From positions 1 through 28,584 of the forward strand of contig LWCA01000408.1 of assembly GCA_001642005.1 (NCBI GenBank): a DNA stretch of 28,584 bases, in the 5' to 3' direction. Below are positions 1 through 11,185 of the stretch, piece after piece. Positions within the stretch are counted from its first letter, which is position 1, and every line of letters starts with the position of its first letter. This DNA comes from Intoshia linei (Eukaryota; Orthonectida; Rhopaluridae). Under the pieces are notes generated by a model. That model was given only the letters and a program-made list of their open reading frames with translations, was not told the DNA's origin and ran no database searches. A program made the translations under genes and the position numbers.

Positions 1-3000
1 TGTAGTTTTTTTAATTTGGCCGTTTCATTAAGAGCAGATTCAATATCTATCTTTCCAAATATTTTAGAAGAGAGAGTTAAGAAATTATGTTATACACGTA
101 ATAATATTTCTACTGTGATAATAATCGCACCTACCATAGATTACCGACCAACCTGTGTAAGATTACAAAAATACTTTAAAAATATCACAATATATTTCAC
201 CTTTTCAGAATTTCTTGCAGTTGTATTTTTGTTTTCATTAACAAATATGTCCGAATGCTTACTAATATTCCACAAAATAACAGTCCCATTACGACAACCC
301 GCTGCTATTATATTTGGATTTGATGGACAGAATTTAAATACATAAACATCACTGGGTGCCTCCAATACCATCTAAATGTAATGTACGCTGACACATCTAT
401 TATTAATAAATAGTTACTTGTGGGTGAATCGGATCATAAAAATTCCAAATAAGAATAATGTGTTGAGTAGCATAACTTTTATTAATACGTTCTACCCTTT
501 TATCAAAGCAACTTTTATCAACCACAGAAACGGCCACAACATCTAGAAAAAAATAAACAGAGTAAATATTATATGTACGTCTATAACGTGGGTGCCAATC
601 AATACAAGATATAGCTTTATTTTCTGTATAGATCAAATCTGTGAACGATTGAAATTCCTAAATTTTTTATTTCAAATATTTGTTTTATTTTACTTTTAAA
701 TGTGCATTGTTTTTGCTCAAAAATTCGACATCACTAGATATTAAACTCCACTCATCCTTTGTTACATCTGCTAATCTATTTTCTACCAAAATTTCCTGAA
801 ATCTAAAATATAGTGATTTCAGCAAAATACGAATATAAAGAAACAAAATATGAGGTAAAATATATAAATAATAAAAAATTAATATATAATATTATAATAT
901 TATTTAATATTTTTTTATTTGAATAAATTTTTTTTTTAATTTGCATGTGATCACTTTTTACCAAAAACAATTTACTAGAATAGAAATTTACTAAAATTCA
1001 CATTTTTTAACTTATCGCGACCATAGTTATCCACCCCAACCCAGCGTTGGAAAACACTTGGTTTTATAGAATTCTACCACTAGGTTTGAATTTCAAGTTC
1101 TAAATATACTTCATAACGCACCCCTTTATATAGTTTGGTTTACTACTTTATTACTCAAAAAGTTTAATGTTGGTATTCTGTTTATTGTCCTATTAATACA
1201 ATCATATGATATAGCACATTATATATACATGATATATATCATAGCACAAAAAATAATATCATTTTGAATAATAAAAAAATTCTTAAAGTGGTTATTTTTA
1301 AAACCACACTGTAATATTGTTCGTAATTTATAATATTACTTTGGAAACATTTTTTTGAAGAATGCTTTCATTTCCAATGAATTCATGCATTTTTCTTTTT
1401 TATCATTAGTAATATCGTTTATGTAATATTGTACACCAATATTTCTACATAGTGACCAGTTAGTCTGCACTGTTCCATCCTTAACCTCTGAAATTGCCTA
1501 AATTTATGTATTATATGAATATTTATTAAAAATGATCATGTTATCATACATTATTATTAATTTAGTACAAAAATCACGTTTTATATTGCTTAATACACAC
1601 TATATGTATAAACCAGGTTATTTCTAAATTCAATACGCTAATCAATGTAGTATAATTTGTTTTTTCTAGTTTTACTAAAGTTAGAACAGCCCTGGATTTA
1701 CACAAATACATTTCATTCAAAATAAAGTAAATAAATTTATAATACGTACTACCTAAAGAGTCCCATTGATTTAATTAAATTAGGTAAAGTATAGTTTAAG
1801 TATACTAGGCATCACGGGTGTTGGCTAAATAATACTTTGATGTTCACAAAAACAGACGTAGATCAGTGTTAAAGAGTCTGCTAAAACACACTTAAACTTT
1901 TTGAACAGACTTGAGAAAATGTATAAGCTTTATTAAAATTAAAACTTAAATACAGAATTAAATTGACTTTGGTAGCGTTGAAATCTTATTTTTTATATTA
2001 TTGCCCTTTTGATATCATAAAGTTTAATAAATCTTTAGTGACAAGGGGACCTGATTATAAAAAATTAACTAACAAACATAAGAGAAAATAGTTTCTGAAA
2101 ATAATATCAAAATGTCACATCAAGTTTGACTTGGTTTCTATAACTGGTATACATACATTTGATAATTTTGATATGTTAATGGAAAAAGATTGACGAATCG
2201 AAGTATTATGAAATATTAATGAACTGGAAACAGCTAATTTATTATAACGTAAATTTACCTGAACACTATTATTTAACAATTTTATTTGCACATTAAAATC
2301 GATGTTGTCAAAATGTGGATATTCTACAAACATTTCTTGGTTATCAATAACTGTTTTATCAACAAACTCATATTCTTGATTAAAATTGCTCCTTATTGTA
2401 CTCATTTCATAGGATATCTATTAATAATTAAAAAAATATTTAGTTCATTACAAATTTTCGATTATTTTTATATGCTTCTTCTATCATATCTTTTTCTGAA
2501 CCGAGAGAAATATGAGGTTGAACTTCAAATGGTATATAAAATAAATCTTGGTAATCTTCATAATTATCCTGTGAGGATTCTACTTCTTCGTTTTCGTCTT
2601 CTTCGGGTACCGTTATCAACTCTAACAATTCTTTTTTAGCGTCTTCAGTTAGAGCAACTATAAAATTTTGACCATGAGCGTATTCCGGATCATACATAAG
2701 TAACAATTCATTTCCAGTGTATTTCTGAGTTATAATTCATGTCAATATAAAATAAAATTACGTTAATAAATTTTTTAAAAGGACTGAAATCCGAGACAGC
2801 GGCTCGATTATAAAAGTCTTTTAATATTAAATCTTTAGATATTAATTTGAGTGGATTTTCATCTGTTACGTCTTTGTCGGTGGCACATTGAAATATTTCT
2901 TGGGATTGAGTACTCATAAATATGGCAGATACATCGCTGGGTAGTTCTAAAAGTGCACATAGCTAGGCTATAATTTACATGCTAAATTACTATTAGGAAA

Positions 3001-3342
3001 TTGCAATTTTGAGCATTTAGAAATTATGTCTAGATGATTGGTAAAATATTATTAAATAATTGTACTGTTTGTTTTAATATCCATTTCATTGGTTATGCTC
3101 ATTTTCACGCTAGGTGATGTAGAATTTCTTTTCGCATCTATAGGATCACCTTTAACATTTCGAAGGCCACTGCTTTTGTTACTGGTTGTAGATTTTCTTT
3201 TAGCAGAATTTACATTTTTTGCAGATAACTTTTTGCTAGGTTTTCTCTTTCCCTTAATATAATTATAAAGGCACGGGGTAAATATACGCTCATTTATATT
3301 GGTCTTTAGTTTTTGTTTATTGTTGCAATGTAACTTAATCAT
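1..3342 (-). CDS. DNAI3: Axonemal dynein intermediate chain 3 (WDR63/DNAI3), 5' half, spliced, runs off left edge
   Basis: Intermediate chain of inner-arm axonemal dynein, a WD-repeat protein of motile cilia. Exons (minus): 3342-3066, 2946-2762, 2724-2452, 2417-2259, 1497-1340, 802-694, 657-579, 542-418, 371-201 and a tentative 50-1. Phases add up through all joins to 201 (512 codons; vertebrate homologues are about 890 aa). Homology is clear from SQEIFQC, DVTDENPLKL and NRAAVSDFSPFKK, through GNELLLMYDPEYAHGQNF, SLGSEKD, EVKDGTVQTNW, HLKEFQSFTDL and CIDWHP, to DPIHPQ and FKFCPSNPNIIAAGCRNG, the first WD blades. Introns are 119, 37, 34, 761, 537, 36, 36 and 46 nt. The Lys/Ser-rich first exon (start Met at 3342) resembles the basic N-terminus of the family but is not conserved in sequence, so the start is the weakest part. 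The C-terminal half of the propeller lies outside the window. No frameshift or stop is seen in the joined exons. Confidence 0.9.
1020..1063. mobile_element. hAT-type terminal repeat relic in a DNAI3 intron
   Basis: The segment CAACCCAGCGTTGGAAAACA reads as the right end of a hAT element (reverse complement begins like CAAGTGTTTTCCAACGCTGG). It lies in the 537-nt DNAI3 intron (803-1339), one of two DNAI3 introns far longer than the 34-46 nt typical of this gene. No matching left end was found, so the full extent is unknown. Confidence 0.4.
1498..2258 (-). other. Long DNAI3 intron (761 nt)
   Basis: Donor CAG|GTAAATT follows the residues NNSVQ and acceptor TAG|GCAATTTC precedes AISEVKDG. The join is phase 0 and preserves the spacing of the family motif (homologues read ...MQVIPQIKD...). 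The reading frame stays open through the donor for another 48 codons, which imitates a longer exon, but that translation has no family resemblance. The intron contains no gene; AT-rich sequence with a possible hAT left end near 1865 (CAGTGTTAAAGAGTC). Confidence 0.7.
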
Positions 3343-3494
3343 TATTTATATACAAAAAAAACTGTTGTTGTTTTCATAAACCCAGTAACAAATTAATTTC
3401 AAATTTTATTTATACATTTATCATTCAAATTTCGATTTCTATTCCTGTCGTTCATTATAATCTTCGACTAAGTAATAAATCTTTATATAAAATT

Positions 3495-3560
3495 TTAAAT
3501 TTTACTTTTTTGCTTTGTGGCTGATATATATTCATTCAATTTATCGTGATACGTTTCACA
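3495..3560 (-). CDS. Possible terminal exon of an unidentified upstream gene
   Basis: After a pyrimidine-rich acceptor (ATTTTTTAG) the minus strand reads 21 codons to a TAA: CETYHDKLNEYISATKQKSK then Ile, stop. An AATAAA-like signal follows before the DNAI3 start. Composition looks coding (charged, helical), but a frame this short is not strong evidence and I could not find a convincing preceding exon between 3600 and 4300. It may be chance. Confidence 0.2.
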   Translation of the reverse strand, partial: CETYHDKLNEYISATKQKSKI

Positions 3561-4997
3561 CTAAAAAATTAATACAATAGAATGCATATATGTAATTACA
3601 AATATATTTATGATTCTATGCTTTCCAAAATCTCCGGAGCAAATTACCTAAAATTAATTATAAAAATATAAACTAATAACTAACATTTGAGTAACTCAGT
3701 CAAAATAATATGGAAAAAATAGAATGTTTCATTTTTGTTAACATTTTGTTTGATATTGAACAAAAAGAAAAACGATTAAAACATAAAACTTTAAAGCTAT
3801 GAACGAAGTTCAATCATCATAACCCAGTGAAATATAAGAAGTTTGTTTAAAATGAATTAAATACGCGAATTACTCATATATGCATTATCGTGTTTGATCA
3901 ATGGGTAATATTATTGAATACATTTCAATGAAATAAATTTATGAACTTAAAAAAAACAGTAATTTTTTCAAGTCATTTTTTACATTTAAAATTTTTATTA
4001 GTCAATTGAATTATTTTACAATACAAGAAATGCATTGATTCATCGAAAAATAATTGCAATGATTTAACCATTACAATGACATGTATTATATATTTCTTTA
4101 TTTTATAGTTAATGAGATATAATTTTGTAAAACCAGGGTCCCAATTTAGAAAAATAAAGATAACTCTATAACTGTGTAATGTTAAAAAATCAGGATATAT
4201 AAACCTTAAAAAAACCATTATAATTTTTTAACAATTTATAAGTAACGAAACGTAGTACCTGTTTAAAGGACCAATTTATAAACATTTAAAATTTGTGTTA
4301 AATCACTTTTTAAATGATGAAATTACATTATTTTCTAATTAAATTTATACTAATATTATTTTATTAATTAAGCAATTTCTTTAATTTGGGAATTAAGTAA
4401 TGGCCATTATTTTTTCTTTTATCCGGTATAATTTATATAACGTACAAATAAAGTTGATGATAATTGGATTATTAATTAGTCAGAACTTCACTATTTCAAT
4501 TTTATAATATTCCACAATTTGATTATATAGTATAATTTCTTATCATCGCTTAGTACGGTATAACTAGGATTTATTAATTGCATTAATCTGGCTCTGCCTT
4601 TATTAGTAGATTTAATTTTTCATACTTGCATTTTATATCAATAAATTTTTATATATTTCAGGGAAATGTTATTTTGCATTTCTCGGTTTCGATTTTTTAA
4701 ATTTACCGGAAAATCGCAATCATTAAATGTTTATATCAAATGTTTAATAATGAATATGCCAAAAATCTGACATATATCATTCATTATTGACATGTTAGAG
4801 TTAACAGTGATACAGCCTAAACGTTAAACTGTATTTGTTATATATTATCGCCCGTCAGTACACTCAGGCCTGACTATATAATTTCTAATTAATAATTTAT
4901 AACAAGTACATCACTAATGTTTTTCATCAATTGTAACCAATTTGTAATTAAAAATGTCTAAGTTATAATTAATTATACATTATATTATAATATATTT
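3561..4997. other. AT-rich stretch with no recognisable gene
   Basis: Both strands were read. The open frames here (the longest on the minus strand at 3973-4218) are hydrophobic, low-complexity translations of A/T runs with no family motif. One small stem, GTCAG...CTGAC, lies near 4855-4875. Nothing else can be supported. Confidence 0.5.
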
Positions 4998-5200
4998 GAC
5001 GTACCAAGGGCGTTACATTTCAAATTTTTTCAAAAATTTAAGACACTCTCCCTCTTCCTTACGACCCTCATAACCTTCCCTTACACGATTTCTACGGTAT
5101 CAATCTTTAAACTTACCCATCTCTAGAATATTCTGAAAATTTTTATTTTCCATTTTCGGGAGTGGTCTCGAGCTGGGTATGTTCGGCTCTGGAGCCACTG
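4998..5200. repeat. MITE-like dispersed repeat, copy A
   Basis: The left end (GACGTACCAAGGGCGTTACA followed by CAAATTTTTTCAAAA) and the right end (TCGAGCTGGGTATGTTCGGC) match the two ends of a second copy at 10932-11185 (left CATACCCAAGGCC...GAATTTTTTGTAAAA, right ACGAGCTTGGTAGGTTCGGC). The right end is the approximate inverse of the left end of the second copy (GCCGAA...TACC), so this looks like a short inverted-terminal-repeat element without coding capacity. Superfamily not assigned. Boundaries are approximate. Confidence 0.55.
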
Positions 5201-5340
5201 ACAATTAATAGAGTTTATTGCACTATACCATTGAATTTTATCAATTTTCTGTATCCAATTTATATCGTAAGAGAATATGATATACTTTTTTAATTAATAT
5301 AATGTAGTTTTTAATCAAAAATATTAGATTATAATAATTA

Positions 5341-5660
5341 AGTGAATTTGAAAAATGGCAAATCCTTGCGTTATATACTGAAGATAAGAGTTATAGACAA
5401 ATTGGATCCATAGATTTAAGTTTGAGACTTGTGACTCGCGAAATATTAAATGCAATGAATAGATCGGTTAAAATAAATAATTCTGTATCTATTCGGTAAA
5501 TTCAAAGGAAACTCCACGATTCTGATTTTTTTTATTTTCAAGAATTAAAACAATCCCGCGACTTTTAGAAAAATATAAAAAAGGCAGAATGCTTTTAGTC
5601 AAAAAACTGATACTGGAATTCACACATTAAACAAAAATTATCTAAAGTGATAAAAGATTA
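5341..5660 (+). pseudogene. Tc1/mariner-like transposase remnant (N-terminal HTH region)
   Basis: Plus-strand translation contains EDKSYRQIGSIDLSLRLVTR followed, after a gap, by IQRKLHDSDF and then a lysine-rich stretch. The order (helix-turn-helix with SYRQI, then R-T-I-Q-R-x-L) is that of Tc1-like transposases. The usual GRP hinge between the two helix-turn-helix motifs is missing and several in-frame stops follow, so the copy is dead and internally deleted. No DDE catalytic segment could be recognised downstream. The identification rests on short motifs only. Confidence 0.35.
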
Positions 5661-7780
5661 TTAATTTTTAAGTATATTTATTTTAATTTTTTTCATTCAA
5701 GAAAAGATTATTTCATTTTTCATCTGACAGAAAATCCTCCACATATCATTACAGAACCACCCCTGCTTGTCGTTTAGAAAAATATTCGGATTCTTGTTTT
5801 AAATCATACAAGCATTGTTTGTAAGTTTGGATCAGTAGCAAGAAAAAAATAAATAGAAGGCAGGATAGTTATAAATATCAAAATTTTATAAAAATCATTT
5901 GATTGACTCAAGAAGTTATATATTTGGCCCTGGAATGTGCTCTTGGTGTACGAAAATATACATACTATGTATGTATTAACCTGTGTCCAAAAACATTTTT
6001 TTTGAGTAAACAAAAAATAGCCCACGGGTAAAGATGAAAAATTTTGTGTATGTTACGAATATCTATATCAAAATATGAAATCAAAAAAGACACCGTTTCC
6101 CCTAAATGTCCTTAAAAAAATCAAAATACTGTTGAAGTTTATATTAAATTTAATATTAAAGCATATTAAATTCCATAATTCGTATTTAATTTGTCGCTAT
6201 AATGTAAATTAAATTTTTCTCTGTCAGATCAAGGTTTAAAGTAAATAAAAGAATACAATTAAATCATCACAGAAATTACTTTAAGATGCATATTATTGAA
6301 AAAAAATAAATATAAAAATGAGAATATACATTTATGCATTTATACAAATATACACAATTATGTTACATATAATAAATTTACAATATGTAATTCTGTAGTT
6401 TAATCTCATTTCAGGGTTATTGAAATATCTAATCAACATGTTTTATAAATTTTGAAGTGGTTTAGAGTGGTTTATTTTTTTATTAGCCATTCTAAACACA
6501 TTCTCCCCAATTTATTTGTGCAAGGAAATAAATCAAATCAAATCTAATTATTTTTGATTAGAATATTTTTTTATACAAAATGGAAAAAAAATTAATTCAA
6601 TAGATAATAATTAGCCCTGTTTTTAGTATATTTTGTAAATGGATATTATTTGTTAAAGTAGAAGTTAATGTCAGCACTTAAGAACAAAAAAGTTATTTCC
6701 ACAACCCATACACATATCAAAAGATGAACTCTGAATCACTGAAGTCCAATATATATTTATATATATACGATGTATTTATATAGAATTAATGTTACATAAA
6801 TGAAAAATTTAAATCGCACCATCGTCTTCACAATGAAAAGTTTCATATTTATCCATTGGCTAGTTTTATCTGTTTGAATAATGACACAGGTTAATATGTA
6901 TGTTACATACATACGTATATATAAGTATATTATTTAAGACTTAAATTTTAAGTTAACCTGTTGATTGAATGTATGTATTAATTGAATAATTCCACTTTTT
7001 GTGAATTGACACTATTATTTTAGATACAAATATATACTTGTATATATTTAAATATTATAATAAATAATTGTACACTATTATAATACATATTAAACATATT
7101 TATTTGTAATATAAAATATAATAATAGTTGATATAAATAATTATTATTATTGTAAAAGTTTACTAATCCTATGAGACTTTCAGTTTTTTTTGAACTTATT
7201 ATATCACAAATAAACTAATTTTAAATGAATAATTGTATTTAATAAATTACATTTAGTGAGTCATCCAACAGAACAAATAAGTATGAAAAACTATATGACT
7301 AATAAAATGTTAATAAAATCCTAAATTGGGATTCCCAATCCTTTTGATGACAATACCCACTTTCACTGTAATTTTTAACATCCCATTTTAAAATTAAACT
7401 TGTGTCATAAAAACACATTTTTTATAGCAAATATAGGTGACATTTAAAAAATTTTGTGAGAAATAAAAATACTCTAATAAATTGTAGTTATTATTATAAT
7501 TATAAAGTGGGTTGCATCTGCAGGATTGGGAAAGGCTGTATTACATCAATATTAAATATATCCAATATTAATGGCATCCCTCTGAATATTAATTGTGATA
7601 AATCAACATTCATTTGTAAGATATTGTTAATCTAGACAAAATCTACTAAATCAAGTTGAAATATGATTGATTACCACTTTATTTGATTGCTTTAAACTAC
7701 TTATTGCAAGTAACACGGAGCACTATTTTTAAGTTTATAAAAATGAACAATAAATAATGTATCATTATAATATAATATAG
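5661..7780. other. AT-rich stretch with no recognisable gene
   Basis: Only low-complexity sequence is seen: long A/T runs and a TA/CATA-rich simple patch around 6895-6930. Minus-strand frame 5804-6025 translates to aromatic and lysine-rich low complexity and has no motif. Neither strand shows a plausible splice-linked exon series. Confidence 0.5.
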
Positions 7781-8233
7781 TAGTGAATTCTTAAGCGTTG
7801 CGACGCGGCGCACTGGTGCTACATGAGTAGTGTTAAGGTGCGCTGTAAAGATATTTGAGTTAAGAATTTTATAAATTAGTAATTGGTTATAATTAAATTT
7901 TTTAAATTAGTTTCAAACGTTATATTGATTTACATTATCTGATGAACATTTTTAAATATACTATTGAATATAATAATCTAGCTAGATTAAATAATATAAT
8001 GAACATTCTAAATATAAATACATTTCATTTTACGTCAAATGTTCTATACGGAAGTTAAGTTCACCAAATAGAAGTATATTTTTATTATTATTACAATTTT
8101 ATATTTTTATGTTTTTTTCAAATTTTTTTACATTTTCGAATATCGATGTGCTTTTTTATCAAAATTTAAAATGCGCCCCAAATTTTTATGTATTTGACCG
8201 TGCGCCTTGAAATAAAAAATTTAAGAAGCACTG
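7781..8233. mobile_element. Non-autonomous hAT-like element (about 450 bp)
   Basis: The left end TAGTGAATTCTTAAGCGTTG is followed by a GC-rich GGCGCAC block. The right end TTAAGAAGCACTG is preceded by GTGCGCC. Read inward, both ends have the hAT-style order CAGTG-TTCTTAA then GGCGCAC. The interior is AT-rich and non-coding. The flanks (TAATATAG / CAATATAA) share some bases but do not prove a target duplication. The GC-rich block 7795-7855 stands out sharply from its surroundings. Confidence 0.55.
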
Positions 8234-9520
8234 CAATATAATAAATAATAAATGTTCATTGCCTGATCGAAGTTTTTAAATGGTATGTTTATTTACTTTT
8301 AATTATACAAGTTAATTTTAAAAAGTACAACTTAATTAGAGCATTTTCAGATGTGGAACCATTTGTGCTAATGGAATGTGAAAATTACCTAATATCAATT
8401 TAGTATACAAAATATTAATCTGGTATAGAAAGAGTAGTTATTTTTTACCCTATAAGGTATTGTTCACTGTCGTACAGTTACGTATAAATCGGTTATAAAT
8501 AAACCACGTTTTAGGGACTAAACATGTTAAATTTCAATATCTCAGGTAAATGTACATAATCTTAAACCATTGCGACATATACAAATTGTTAATGTTTACT
8601 ATAAATAAATGCGTCTAAATTTGTAAAATGTGACTTAACTACATTTTTAATCAATATACAATGCAAACTTAATAATTTTAAAATTTTGTGCATAGAAAAT
8701 GGATGATTGAAATATTAAACAAAATATATATTAAAATTTTTGATATTTAAGGTAAATTTTTGAATTTTAAAATCTAATTAAAATACTTATGTATTAAAAA
8801 CAGGCATATTCAATGACCATGAACAATGTTCATCAATACAACTTACATATTCAGATGCAATCACAGAATTGCATAATTTCTAAATATACTTTATTAATTC
8901 AGTTCAATTCAATTAACTTCATAGGACGGTGATATTATAACCGTGGAATTATCTAAAATTCTATTTAAATTTTTGTCATGAATATCATTTTTACCAGAGA
9001 TTACGTTGAACGTTACAATAGAAAATATTACAATTATAAATGTAATCATTAAATTGTGATATGTTATGTATATTCAGCTAATTAAACAAAAATAAATACA
9101 ATTTGTGTTTCTAAAATTTATTTAAAATTTTGAGCTATTGAATCATATTTCAAAATCAGTATAATGTATAATTATATGTGAATTATAATACAATATATAT
9201 AATATAATTATATTACAATGTATATCAACCATGTTAAACTACAATACGTGGCGTGCCGCATCGTAAAATTTTTTCTAACGTCACTCTTGGAAACCATTAT
9301 AATATGAATCGAGATCATTGTGTAATACACAATGTGTATTTGAAAGTGACGTCAAACCATATAATAACCTAAATAATTTTTTTAATAAATGCATGGCCTT
9401 GGGGCTATCTAAAGATTTTTTAGAAATAATCCTATATTTAGTTAATAATGCATTCATAAAGATCAAAACAACTATTTTTTCAATGTTAGCCTACTAATGA
9501 TATGATTCATAGTCTATGAA
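8234..9520. other. AT-rich stretch with repeat fragments, no gene
   Basis: Holds the dispersed repeat at 8498-8545, a hAT-left-end-like GTGGCGTGCCGCATCG at 9249-9264 (compare CAGTGGCAGGCCGCAAG near 26920) and a short perfect palindrome, CATTGTGTA-A-TACACAATG, at 9316-9334. The minus-strand frame 9281-9466 covers the palindrome and has no known motif. Confidence 0.5.
8498..8545. repeat. Dispersed repeat, copy 1 (partner at 27033-27080)
   Basis: AAACCACGTTTTAGGGACTA and the following TTAAATTTCAATAT are shared with 27033-27080 (AACCACATTTTAGGGGATGA then TTAAATTTCAATAT), in the same orientation. The second copy follows CAGTGGTAATTAACC, a hAT-like end, suggesting both are 5' parts of one hAT-derived family. 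Confidence 0.5.
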
Positions 9521-9580
9521 GTTGCGGCAATTTTTTTATTTTACAAGTGGTTCACTGCGAAAAAAGTTTCAAACCCACTG
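9521..9580. mobile_element. hAT-type right terminal repeat
   Basis: AAAAAAGTTTCAAACCCACTG, read in reverse, begins CAGTGGGTTTGAAACTTTTT, a standard hAT terminal pattern. The left boundary may be near 9230-9264, but the two ends do not match well, so only the right end is claimed. Confidence 0.45.
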
Positions 9581-10314
9581 ATTTAAATAATGAACTGGAA
9601 ACTATCTTGTTAATAAATATCATCAGGTAACAGTAACATACAATGTATCAGGAAGAAGTGGTATATTTATTCACAATTTTACAGTAGATGAGTTTTCGTC
9701 ATCATTATTTTGTGATTATTCGATCCTGGAAATTAGAAATAAAATATTTTGTATCCATTGTGTAAGATTTTATTTTTTTAAAATAAAGTCCGAGTCATAT
9801 CTTAAATATTAATTTGATATGACTTACATGTATTTTTACAATTTTAGAATTAAGTCTTCATTATTATAAATTAATAAACATTATTTTAATTGTATCATTG
9901 ATGCCAGTAAACGTGATATTCTCGTAGTTTAGGTCTGTATAATCATGATACATAATTAATTTTGGAATATTATATAATATAAATTATTTTTTGATTTTGA
10001 TTTATTTATACTATTTTGAAAAACGTTGTATAGCTTCATCTTGGCATTCTAAAAATCATAATAGTTTACACGTTAAGACTGACGGGTCATGTGTACCCAC
10101 AGAAAACGCGTTATATACCAGTTATGGCAAAACGCGTGTTTGTGCGTCGAAAATACATAATTGATTTTTTTTTAGTAATTTCAAAAATTATAATCGTTCA
10201 ATTTAAGTTAAAAATTGAATAGATTACATAAAAAACAGCAAAATAAAAAAACTTCATCATTAAAACAATTGTTTAGTGTCACCTTGGAATATACAAATTA
10301 CGTTCATCCTATTA

Positions 10315-10441
10315 CATTGGTTCTCAACCAGTTTTTGGGGTTACAGAAAATTTCTTTTATAAATATTACTTTACAAGTATATTTTTAAAAAGAATTTATT
10401 TAATTAAGGGTGCTAATGTGGAAAAAGGTTAAGAATCCATG
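10315..10441. mobile_element. 127-bp hAT MITE with 8-bp target duplication
   Basis: Left end CATTGGTTCTCAACC and right end GGTTAAGAATCCATG are imperfect inverted repeats. The flanking octamers TCCTATTA (10307-10314) and TCATATTA (10442-10449) match at 7 of 8 bases, the 8-bp target site duplication expected of hAT transposition. The interior is AT-rich and non-coding. This is the best-delimited MITE in the window. Confidence 0.75.
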
Positions 10442-10681
10442 TCATATTATAAAAAAATTACTTATATTCTCTAATAGTTATAAAATGTAGTATAGGTTCA
10501 AGTCGCAAAGGGATCTAAATTTACAAAAACATAAAAAAATAATTTATTTTGTACATTCTGTAAATTTAACACAATAGTTTGGGTTGGATCGCCTTCCAAG
10601 TTATATACCATTTATTTATCTAATGTTTAGATTTCTTAAATTACTTAATAGTTACCAGAATATAAAAATATAATAGGACGC

Positions 10682-10704
10682 TAGACTCTATAATATAGAG
10701 TCTA
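10682..10704. repeat. Perfect 11-bp-arm hairpin
   Basis: TAGACTCTATA-A-TATAGAGTCTA is a perfect inverted repeat with a one-base spacer. It lies outside any gene, between GACGC and TGCGGCGTG. It could be a relic of transposon ends joined after deletion of the body; nothing in the flanks confirms this. Confidence 0.6.
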
Positions 10705-10931
10705 TGCGGCGTGAATACCATACCAGATAATCATAAAGGACTAAATTAAAAATAAATGAAAACTTTATTAAAAGAGAAATCAAGCTAAAGTAAAAAAATA
10801 CAAATTGCCTAGAAATTTTCAATTGATATGACATTAAAATGTTAAAAAGTTTCCAATTATTACAAAATTATGCTAGATATGAAAGTCGTTTGCAGAAATA
10901 CGTAGTTTTATAAATATTATAATATGTATTG

Positions 10932-11185
10932 CCGAATCTACCATACCCAAGGCCCCTCTTCGAATTTTTTGTAAAATAGTGGTCTCATTTTTCCAAAGTG
11001 AGCACTAAAAAAATTATATTATGGAATAGCATGCGTATTTTGTGTGTTAAATTTAAAATGTCAAGTTATTAGCCTTAGAGAAGTGCAAGAGGCTAGGACA
11101 TTTGAAACTATGCATCGTTTTCCAAAAAAAATTTTAGGAGCCTATTTTTTATTTTCGGTGACTACGAGCTTGGTAGGTTCGGCTC
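10932..11185. repeat. MITE-like dispersed repeat, copy B
   Basis: Begins GCCGAATCTACCATACCC and ends GAGCTTGGTAGGTTCGGC, which is close to the reverse complement of the start. Both ends match copy A at 4998-5200. The plus-strand frame 11044-11226 lies within it and is a by-product of the element, not a gene. It sits about 0.8 kb upstream of the first recognised ALDH6A1 exon. Confidence 0.6.

Noticed and set aside
2115-2258. Continuation of the DNAI3 exon past 2259
   Set aside because: The frame stays open for 48 codons, but the conserved family sequence resumes exactly in phase at 1497, with a consensus donor at 2259.
3973-4218. Minus-strand ORF of 81 aa
   Set aside because: Hydrophobic, A/T-run translation with no motif and no neighbouring exons.
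9281-9466. Minus-strand ORF (61 aa) near a hAT end
   Set aside because: It spans a perfect palindrome, has no splice partners or motif, and lies among transposon fragments.
10496-10520. tRNA B-box-like GGTTCAAGTC
   Set aside because: No A-box, no acceptor or anticodon stem could be drawn around it.
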